Assembly (NCBI GenBank): GCA_008360975.2
Contig: CM039192.1
Location: forward strand, 7,532,194 to 7,596,193
Direction: 5' to 3'
From: Lichenostomus cassidix
Lineage: Eukaryota > Chordata > Aves > Passeriformes > Meliphagidae
Length of the DNA stretch: 64,000 nucleotides
Under the pieces are notes generated by a model. It saw only the letters and a list, made by a program, of their open reading frames with translations. It was not told the DNA's origin and ran no database searches. Below are positions 23,088 to 32,800 of the stretch, piece by piece. How positions within the stretch are numbered: the stretch's first letter is position 1; the number at the start of each line of letters is the position of its first letter. A program made the position numbers and the translations under genes.

Positions 23088-23618
23088 GTGGCCAGATATG
23101 CTGACACAAGGAGGGGAGTCCTTTGGACAGGACATGTTTAGCCACACACCAACAATCAGTCTGTGCCACAAGCCGAAGGGTTGCAGCCTGGGCTGATACC
23201 CCGATACCTTGAGGCTCAACTCTGACCTGCTGAGGAGCACCAAGGCATTCGATCCAAGTATTTCACTGGCATTTGAGGGGAATTTTTAATAAGTATAGCT
23301 GGGTACATTCACCTGTATCTACCTGTGTCTCTGTGGGTGCATACATGAGTTTAATTTAAGCACCTTATACATAATTGAGTGACTGTTGCAGTTACAGCTA
23401 AGCCTGTGGAATCACTTTGTAAATGTTCCATTAATCAATGATTAAGTGCTGTCTAACCCTTGTAGACATAACCCAGTGCCCAGGACCGGGACTGTGCCCC
23501 GCGGGGTGCCCGGGCGAAGGCGCCTCTCCCTAATGACGCTCTGGTTAATGACCCGAGGGCGTTAATGAGCCGGGGGTGCAATGTGTCTCCGCGCCGCGCG
23601 GGGGCGCTGCGGTGCCTG

Positions 23619-23680
23619 GTCACGTGGGCGCGCACCGGTCGGGGTCACGTGGGCGCGCCTCCCGGTCCGGGTCACGTGGC
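23619..23680 (+). promoter_or_regulatory. Three tandem CLEAR-like E-boxes (GTCACGTGG)
   Basis: CACGTG cores lie at 23,621-23,626, 23,646-23,651 and 23,673-23,678. Each is preceded by GT and followed by G, and they are spaced 25 and 27 bp. GTCACGTG is the invariant part of the CLEAR element (GTCACGTGAC), bound by TFEB/TFE3/MITF and overlapping USF/MYC E-boxes. The last copy ends about 25 bp before the VAC14 ATG. VAC14 acts on endolysosomes, so TFEB-family control is plausible. Confidence 0.7.
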
Positions 23681-23702
23681 CGCCGGTGGCGGCGGCGGGG
23701 CC

Positions 23703-23806
23703 ATGAACACGGAGCGGGACTTGTCCCCGCTGACTCCCGGCGTGGTGCGGGCGCTGACCGACAAGCTGTACGAGAAGAGGAAGGTGGCTGCCCTGGAGAT
23801 AGAGAA
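23703..23806 (+). CDS. VAC14: VAC14 exon 1 (coding part), residues 1-35
   Basis: It encodes [20 protein letters not shown] and [14 protein letters not shown], with Lys35 split AA/G across the junction. The donor is gagaa/gtgagg. An in-frame upstream ATG exists at 23,565 (see findings), but homology begins at 23,703. The segment starts the first HEAT helix pair. Confidence 0.96.
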
Positions 23807-26800
23807 GTGAGGGGCGGGAGCCGCCGGGAACCGGGAGGGCAGCGGGAATGAGGGCGGTGCCGGTGCGGGCGGCCCCGGGGCTGGGGTCAGGAAGCCCGGC
23901 CCGGCGCCCCGGGGAAGGGCGGGGAGAGTAGTTGTGCTGCTGGGACTCCCTGCGGCCCCGGCGTGGTGGGAGCCTGCCCGTGATGCTTGGGTGGGTCCAG
24001 CCGTGCACCGGGCGGCGGGAGGGAGCGGCCCGGCTGCCCGGCGGGAGCTGGGGACTGCGGGGATGGCTGTCACCCCGGGACGTCCCGGGTACCAGGGCTG
24101 CTGGCCCGGGACCCTGCGGGCCCGGCATCCTTGGGAAGGGGCTCAGGTGACACGGTGACCCTGCCGGGGATAGCGCCGTGGGCGGTGCCCGGGCGGGAGG
24201 GATCTCTCCCAGAGCTGCTCCCTGTTTCCCAGCCCCATCCCACCGGGCACTGAAGTTTATCCCCGAGTGCATCGGCTCCTGGGTGCCAGTGAGGACCCGC
24301 TGGCTCCGGGCGCATCCCAGGAGCCCCTGACAGAAGGCTCGTCCTGACGGTGGGTGCCCGGTGCAGCTGCACAGCCCTATGCAAATGAATACGTGATAGC
24401 CGTCACTGTAGGAATTCCTTGGAAATGCACTGCTTGTTCTGCTGCGACACGTCCAGAGTTGTGGTGCCATCCCACCTCTCTCCTGAGAGCTCACCCAGGC
24501 TTGTCCCATGCTGGATCCTGGCTAGAGAGATGGGAAGTGTTGCCCTGGCCGTTGGGTGTTGCCCTTGTTTCTTCCTGCTCAGTTGCTGTTTAGGCCTTAC
24601 TTTCAGAGCATCCCAGGCAAAGGTCTGCGGGCACCTTCTAGTATGGCCATGCCCCTCTGCTGTTGCTTGTGTGTGTTCCCTGCTCGTCTTCTCACCCTCG
24701 CTGTGCTGGTCTAGGTGCTATGCTGGGCCACAGCTTTCCTTGGGAAGGACTGTGTCCTCCCTGGGCATTGCTTGAGAGCTCAGCTCCCACATGAGATCCG
24801 AAGTATCACCTCAGGGTGCAGCCCAGCACAGGGCTGGGAATGATGGTTCAAGCTGGTCGGTGAGTTTTGGGTGGGAGATGTGGCCACAGTGAGCCTGCAA
24901 GGGGAGCAGTCAGGCACTTGTGGCAGTCGGTGATATGGGGATGGAGTTGCTCTGCTGAGGGTTCAGTGGGGAATGTGGTGTGGGAACTGCCTGCCTCGAA
25001 CATGGAAGGTGCTGTGTGAGAGGTCAGCAGAGAAAAATGGCACTTGGGACAGGGGTGAGTGTGCACTCGGTACAAACCCAAACCAGTGAGCCTCTTCTGC
25101 TGTTCTGTGTGTTTGGTTTTCTCTCTTAGTTATAGGAATAATTTACTGTGCATGCGTTGCAGTATTGCAGGGTGGGATTCTTGCAGTGTCCTCATGACTG
25201 GAGCCTCAGGGGTTACTTCAGTAACCCCTTTGCTGCACTGTGAGGGGTGATACTCTGTGCCTTATCCAAGCAGCTCTGCTCCAGCTTACTCTGCCCTGGG
25301 ATTAAGGGTTTGTTCTTGCCTTACACCGATCACAGTCTGCTCTGGGTCAGACAGTTCATCTGATGGAGCTGGAAGTACTACTTGGGAAGAGTATGAGGAG
25401 GAAAAAGGCAAGAGCTAACCTTTTCTACAGATTTCACAGGTTTAGTTCATCTAAAACCCATCACGGAATGGCCCTAGCAGCGTCACTCCCATGTCTGTGG
25501 CATCAAGCCAGGAGAGACTTGCTGCCTCTTGATTCAGGAATCTCCTTATCCTTTGGCTGGTAATGTGAGAGCAGCTCCTGCTGCTTGCAAGCTCTGATGC
25601 TGCACATTGCTTTTTATTCCTTTTTGCCTCATTAATTAAATCTTGAGCCCTTTAAGCTCATGAAGGAAGTCTGTAAACTTATTCCTGTTCAAACAAAGAT
25701 CTGTTTGTGAAATGTAGGCAGTAAAACAATCACCCCAGTGGTCTGTCTTGCCCGAGCTCAGTGTGTTCCTCTTCTAGGAGAAGGACTGGAAATGGAGCCA
25801 TTATCCCTAAAGCAGCAGTCTGTGAGTGTGGATTGGACTGTAACTGTTGGAGAACTTGGCTTGGGAGTTGGGAGAGTGAGGGAGGGGCTGCCTAGTGGCC
25901 CCAGGGAGAAACGGAGCAGCTGCTTTGCAGAGAGTGAGATGAGAGCAGAGCTGGTGTTCATAATTTCGGGGAGGAAGAGTTCATAAACATCTCCTGTAAT
26001 GATTTTCCTGGATTATAAAGTGTGTGATTGGCCAGTGGTACCTATTTGGGAGTGTGAGATTCATCTAGTGCCAAAGAAACCCTGTATGGAGTTAAGCAGT
26101 GAAAGCTTTTGCACCTTTATTGACAGTTAAGGTAAAGATGATTATTTAGGAAGAGTTTTTGAGGTGCCTAGGTCTGCATTATGGATAGAAATCCAAGAAA
26201 AAGGTAGGAAAAGAGCACTGCATTGGCCGGGAATCGAACCCGGGCCTCCCGCGTGGCAGGCGAGAATTCTACCACTGAACCACCAATGCTGTGGCGGCCT
26301 GCACAGCTGCCTGCACAGCTGCCTGCACAGCTGCCTGCACCTCCCTGCCTGGCCAGGGGCTCTGCCTCCAGGAAACTGAGGCTGAGGAGCTGGGTGGGCA
26401 GGCTGGGACCTGGAAGCAGTTCTGTGGGCTGGAGCAGGGATATATGTCTCTTCATCCACAGCTGATGTGTTAATTATCTCTGGATAATGAGCTGCAAGTA
26501 CCTGCAGAGGAGCAGATCTTGTATATGGAAATTGCGTTCACTTTTTGTTTGGTCTTGCGATGTTTAAGAGTATATTTAAGTATACTGTTAGTAGTAAAGT
26601 TAAGTATATGGGTAATTAACTAAAGCACATTATGAGTGGCTGGAAGGATCCAAAACCATGGCACTGTGCGTGAGTCTGGTGGGCAGCAATTCCCTGCTGA
26701 GCCACCAGCACTCAGGGTGTGTGCTGAGCTCCCATCCTGTGCAATGCTGGGAGTAAATGACCCCACTCACCTGCCCTGTTGGAGAGGGTGTTTGAAGACC

Positions 26801-29800
26801 TGGTAACTTCTCTGCAAGCACGCAGCTGCTCTGGGTTGGCCCTTGAGAACACATCCTGGGCTGAGAGTTTGTGAATGGTGTAGGAGGCTGCAGGCTAGAG
26901 CAGCAGGAGGGCAGGGAGCTGCTGGTGGATGTGAGCAGGGAAGAGCTCTGGTTTCACTTTTGGGTTCCTTCAGCATTCCCCATTTCAGTACTGCTTTCTC
27001 TAGTGCTTGTTGTAGCTGAAAGTCCCTGTTTCAGACACCAAGCCCTTCAGCATTTGTATCAGGCAGAACCTAAGCCTCCCTGTGTGCTTCCTGCTCCTCT
27101 CCCCAGGCTGGTGCGAGAGTTTGTGGCTCAGAACAGCACGTCTCAGATCAAGCACGTGATCCAGATCCTGTCACAGGAATTCGCACTTTCCCAGCATCCC
27201 CACAGCCGGAAAGGGGGACTCATTGGCCTTGCTGCTTGCTCTATTGCTCTGGGCAAGGTAGGCTTTTTGGTTTGTGCAGGTTGTGGTGAGAGAGCAGCAG
27301 CTCCTCTTGGGACAGTGTGATGGAGAGACTCGGGCTGGTGGCCCTGCAGCTCCCCGGCTCCCTCCCTGTGTTGCAGCCTACAGGTTGTGTTGGAGTTTTC
27401 CCAGCACACCCAGCTGCATCCTTTGGGCTCAGGAGCCCCTTCTGGCCTGGGTTGCGTCTTGGCAGCTCCCTAGGCTTGATTAAAGGTATTCTGTCCATCT
27501 TCAGTCTCCAGCAGCTGGACTAGACTCAGCAGGTTGGGTGCTAATTTGTGTTAACAGAGCTGACAAGAATTGCAGCTCTTCTATCTCCTGCTGTGCACTG
27601 CTGAGACTGGCCCACACAGAAATCCATCCCAGGCTCCTTCTGCTCTGCAGGCAGGAGATGAGGCAGATGCACAGCAAACCTGATCACTTCTCACTGTACC
27701 TGAATAACAAAATTCAGTAGTAAAACTCAAAATTCATAAGTAAATCCTGTCTAGCATAGGTGCACTAAAGTCATCACAGGCCTGAATATTTGCAGTATGT
27801 TCCAGGGCAGTCCTGTCTCTTCCCGCTCCCTGTGGCATGGTCCTTAGCTAACCAGTTTCCTCGTGCCCCCAGGACTCTGGGCTGTACCTGAAGGAGCTGA
27901 TTGAGCCAGTGCTGACGTGTTTCAATGACGCTGACAGTCGACTGCGGTATTATGCCTGCGAGGCTCTCTACAACATTGTCAAGGTGGCCAGGGGCTCTGT
28001 CCTTCCACACTTCAATGTGCTCTTTGATGGCCTCAGCAAGGTAAGGAGCTTCCTCTTAACCCCCATGTGCTTTTCGAGGACTAGTCCTCATCATCTCCAA
28101 GTCAAACCAAGTTGTCTGAGGTTTTCTTTCAAAGCAAACTGGTTTACTTTGACCCAGACAGGTCTGAAGGACAGAATCACAGAATATTCTGAGTTGGAAG
28201 GGACCCACAAGGATCAGCAAAATGAGCAGTTTCTGCACAGTAGCCACTGATACTGTGGGTATGAAGTTGACTGTAAGATACCTTGTTCTCTGTCCTCACC
28301 TCCAGGATGTATTCTCCTGCTGCTTGTTGAATGGTATTAGAAAATGAGGCTGAGAGAACTGCTGCAGACATGGTGGCTCTGCAGCACTTTGGCTTTGTGG
28401 GCTCTGTAGCATCAAAACTATGTCTGTGTATGTCTGCCTTTGCAGATTTTCACTGGTAACCTGCATTTCTGTGCTCCTTGGGAGTGTGACTTCTGGCCCC
28501 TGAAGACCTGCATAGCTGGGGGAGGCGATGTGTGCTTGATCTCCCCCATAGGAAGTCTATCAGGAGAATTTTTTGGAGCGTAATGAGAAGTTGGACGTAA
28601 AGGGACTTGTGTATGTCTGTCCCTGTGTTGTCAAAGGAGAGCAACAGTCCTGTGAGCCTGTTGTGAGCTGTGCTGCAGAGCAGGGAGCAGACCTGGGACC
28701 CACTGTTGCAATGTCTCTTTGTTTCTGTCATTCACAGCTGGCTGCTGATCCTGACCCAAATGTCAAAAGTGGCTCTGAGCTCCTTGATCGGCTCCTCAAG
28801 GTATTTTTGCTCTCCAGCTGAGAGTCCTTGGTGCAAGCTGGGGACATGTCCTGGCTGGGGACATGTCAGTCCTCGAGGATGCAGCTTGCTGAAGCCATCC
28901 CACCTCAGTCCTGTGGCTGCTGCCGAAACAGTTCTTTCTCTCACTGACTGCAGCCTCTTTGATCAAGGGTCTGGTGGCCTTCTCAGGCAGCTGAATGCTC
29001 ACTGTGCCATGTGTGCATTCAGCTTGTGGGAGCTGGTGGAAGCAAGGTTTGAGTCTGAGGGTTGCAGTGCTTCCCAGGCAGCAGAAGGGCTGTTCCTCTG
29101 CTCTCCCTCCCTTGCCTAAGGGAGTCATGATGTGAGTGGAGCTGCTCTGCTGCTGCTTCAGGGTATGGGCTTGGTTCCCGTTCCTGTTCTGCCTGCTGAC
29201 AGGGTTTTACTGCCACAGACCTCTCAGTTCCTTTTCTGTTGCTGTTCAGAGGTGAACAGCTTCCTGCCAAGTTCTGCCCTTGCTGCTTGTTATCACAGCA
29301 GTTAACTCAGTCTCCTGCTGCAAGCCTTGCTATTGGGAGATGTGCTCCAGTGCAGCAAGGTCAGGGACTCAGCCATGCAGCGAAATCCACCAAGTGTGTG
29401 GAAAGAGCTATAAAGGGAAGTCAGGGGACTCTCCCCCCCCCAGTCCACGTGGCTACATCAGAAGTGCTTGCTCATGTGTGCAGCACATCACTGAGGCATG
29501 AATCAGAGAAACTTCCATCCTCTTGTTCAGCCAGGCTGGCACACAGCAGGCAGGAACATCCCTCTCTGGGTTCTGCTCAGTATTAGTCCCTGCCTGAAGG
29601 GGATTGCCAGCTCATTGCCTGAATAAACGGCATGATTCCTTCTCCCCAGGTCTCCTGACCTGCAGACTCATGCTTGTCATTGTTTTCCTGTCACGTGCCT
29701 TAAAAATACAGGGCGGGAGGGCTGCTGCATGGACATGTGTTGGCAAACCATCCTAACACCCTCTGCTTGGGCTCTGCAGGATATCGTGACAGAGAGCAAC

Positions 29801-32800
29801 CAGTTCGACCTGGTAGGCTTCATCCCACTGCTGCGGGAGAGGATTTACTCCAACAACCAGTATGCCCGCCAGTTCATCATATCCTGGGTAGGTACAGGGG
29901 GGTGCATGTGTGCCTGCCAGTCCAAACTCCAGAGTGCTGTGTCCCATCAGCTTCCCAGGTCCAGACAGACTGTAGATATTCATGGTGATGTGTGGGCTCA
30001 GGCACCTGGATTTATTTGGGTAGGTTTTTAAGCCAGCACAGAGTTTTTCACCTGCTTCTTTAAAAGGCCAGCTCCCTGTCACCTTGTTGCAATCTCAGGG
30101 ACATCATACTGTGCTTCTGCCAACGTGTTCAGGATGTTACACACCAAGTTAGAAAGTACACTTAAAGTTTTGGTTGTATAAATAGACATACTGTGCTCTA
30201 GAGGTTACAGTCTCCCAAGGGATAGTGCAGGGCTGCTTTCCATTATGCAGAGGTGATGGAGAGATGCTGCTCTCCAGGAGGCAAGGGATCTCCACTTGCT
30301 CTCTCTCTGGAAGCCAGGAGCTATTGGTGCCAGGCTGGAGTCTGGGGAGATGTGTTCCCCTGTGCTGTCTCTTTCAGCCATGCCATTGCCATCCCAGGTC
30401 TGCCTGGATGCATCTTGGCAGTCATTCCTGATCCCTGCATTGTTTACAGAGCTGTGATTGGAAATGTAGCACTACTGCAGGCTGATCACTTCCTTGTTAT
30501 GCTAGCTCAGCTGCTTCCCGAGATGGGCAACTCCACATTGGCCTCTTTTCTTTCCCCCTGCCAGCGCACACAGCTCAGCTCTGAATTCCTCAGTATCCTG
30601 CCAGATTCGCGCTGGTGATGTTAGTTAGCATCTCCAAAACTCACCTCTTCTTTCATATTCCTCGCTGATCTAGATCCTGGTCTTAGAGTCCGTGCCTGAT
30701 ATCAACCTCTTGGATTACTTGCCAGAAATCCTAGATGGACTCTTCCAGATCCTGGGAGACAACAGCAAGGAGATACGGAAAATGTGAGTGTGGAGGCTGG
30801 CTGGGTGCAAGGGCTGTCATGTTCACTGTTCATCACTTTTTCCATTGGTTTGCAACTCTTGGGTGTAACTGCAGCAAAGATCCATGTGCATGGTGGGAGA
30901 TGGATCGGCTTGGGCAGTGGATCAAAGTGTCCTTGGAAAGGACCTCCCCTATCTTGTGGCTGTGGAGGACACCAAATTCTATGCTGGGGGACAAGCTCTT
31001 TTGGCTTGGTTGAGTTCTTGCCTTCCCAGCACCCGATGTCAGAGCTGCAGAGGCTCAAGTGTGGTTCTGGGATGGGGCATGAGCTCTCTGAAGAAACTTG
31101 CAGCATGAGAACCTCTCTCAGCAAGGCAGAGCTCCAGCCCAGCATCTCCTGAGTGGAGAAGGGAAGCAAGGATTGGAAGCTTGCTCCACAGATACACTGC
31201 TGGTCCCAAGACAGAGGCATTTTGAAGCTCAGGAGTGTCTGCATGTTCTCAGGGAAGTCAGAGGATCTTGGCATTTTGTGCTGAGAGAGAGTGGCTGGAC
31301 TGGTTTTGTAGGGCATAAGTAAGTGGCGAGACCAGCCTGAGTCTATCCTGCTGCCAGGCCTTTCTGGATCCTCCCTATCTCTTTTTTCCCCAGCATCTGC
31401 ATGTCAAGGAACAAGCACTGAAAGCTTTGGGCATCACCTGCCCTGCTGCTCCTCTCTGTGCTCCCCATCCCAGGCACCTCCGTATCCACAGAGCCTGGGT
31501 GGCTGTGGGGGAGTTATGGTAAACTGGGGGGGTGCTCCTGGCTGCCATCACCTCTGTCCTTGCAGCTGTGTGCAGTCACTGCTGTGGGGCACGGTGAGAT
31601 TGTCAGTCTCATCTTTTCTGCCCCTGCCCCTGTGTGGAGACACCTTTTCCGTGCCACCAGCATCCTTCCATGTGCACCTGGAGATGTTCTCCCTAGTTTA
31701 TCTGTCTAAGGTGACCAAGGGCTGACCAGCTGCTCTGTCTCTCTGCAGGTGTGAGGTGGCTCTTGGGGAATTCCTCAAGGAGATCAAAAAGAATCCCTCC
31801 AGTGTGAAGTTTGCAGAAATGGCCAATATCCTGGTGATCCACTGCCAGGCAGCAGGTGAGTGCACAGGACCAGGCAATAGCACCAGCCTCCTGGTTTGTT
31901 GTGCCCACTGTAGATTCAGGCCAGGAGTTTTCCAGCAGGCTGTTCACCAGCTCACCTGCTTGTCTTTTTTTTTTTTGTCACTGTGCATCCAAATCCTGCT
32001 AAAAGGGGGGAACAGACAGTTGGCACAACTGCTTTTGTACTGCACATCCTCCAGCCACAAGACAGGTCTGGCATCCTCCCAAAGCAGAAGGACCTAAAAG
32101 AAAAATATTTGGCACCTGTGGATATCAAGCCCTTCTAGAAGGATCTCTGTAGGGTCCTACTGTAACCTCTGGTGGCACTTGGTGCATAGGTCAGAGATTT
32201 AAGGATGTGTGTGGGCTTTGTGGCCACCACTGTAGCTCTGTGGTTCTGCTGTGTACCCAGACATACTGCTGCAATGGGTGTGACCGAAGAAATATCCTTA
32301 TGCACTGGGAAGCTTGACAGAGTACTTGAAATGAGGAGACATGCATTATGGGTTGGACTGGGTTAACTGAAACCGAATGATTGTGTTTAATCTCAGGCTC
32401 ACTGCAGACTCAGGTCTTACTGATCTCCTCTGGGTCTAAACTGTCCCAGACAAGGGTCTCTTGGGATGGAGCAGAGGCAGCTCCCTGCTTGCAGGCAGTC
32501 CTTGGCTTGTGGAGCCAGTGCTGCCCTTTCCCTCACCTTTGCTTGTCCCATGTCTTCCAGATGACCTGATCCAGCTGACAGCCATGTGCTGGATGAGGGA
32601 GTTCATCCAGCTGGCTGGCCGAGTGATGCTGCCTTACTCCTCAGGGATCCTGACTGCTGTCCTGCCATGTCTCTCCTACGATGATCGCAAGAAGAGTATC
32701 CTTGTAACTCAGAGCTGCTCCCATTCCTGCTACAGCAACCCACAGGGAAGCACCTGTTCCAGTGTCTGTTTCCTGCCCCTGGGGTGCAGGTCCAGGAGAA

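Larger units (their letters stand above)
23460..24350 (+). promoter_or_regulatory. VAC14: VAC14 CpG-island promoter and 5' end of intron 1
   Basis: CpG density rises abruptly at about 23,480 and stays high to about 24,350, spanning the VAC14 start codon at 23,703. No TATA box is evident, as usual for housekeeping CpG-island promoters. Three TTAATGA-like motifs occur at about 23,531, 23,545 and 23,562, and three CACGTG E-boxes lie closer to the ATG. Confidence 0.85.
23807..27106 (+). other. VAC14 intron 1
   Basis: Its 5' half is the downstream flank of the CpG island. Its 3' half carries an antisense tRNA-Gly gene (26,219-26,289) with homologous flank down to about 26,065, and a 12-bp tandem repeat at about 26,297-26,342. 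A short 8-bp hairpin lies at 25,209-25,228. No other element was recognised. Confidence 0.7.
27258..32560 (+). other. VAC14 introns 2 to 7 taken together
   Basis: The introns lie at 27,258-27,872, 28,041-28,737, 28,801-29,779, 29,888-30,673, 30,784-31,748 and 31,856-32,560. The only mobile element noticed is a short reverse CR1 tail at about 28,172-28,215. A pyrimidine run lies at about 31,966-31,977. Otherwise they are plain intronic sequence. Confidence 0.7.

Noticed and set aside
23562..24509. 315-codon minus-strand open frame over the VAC14 promoter
   Set aside because: It lies in the CpG island, where stop codons are rare. It is low-complexity Pro/Arg/Gly-rich and antisense to the real exon 1.
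25209..25228. Small palindrome ggggttac-ttca-gtaacccc
   Set aside because: An 8-bp stem is expected by chance in a window of this size.
30702..31316. 204-codon minus-strand open frame overlapping VAC14 exon 6
   Set aside because: It is a shadow of the real exon on the other strand that continues into intron by chance.
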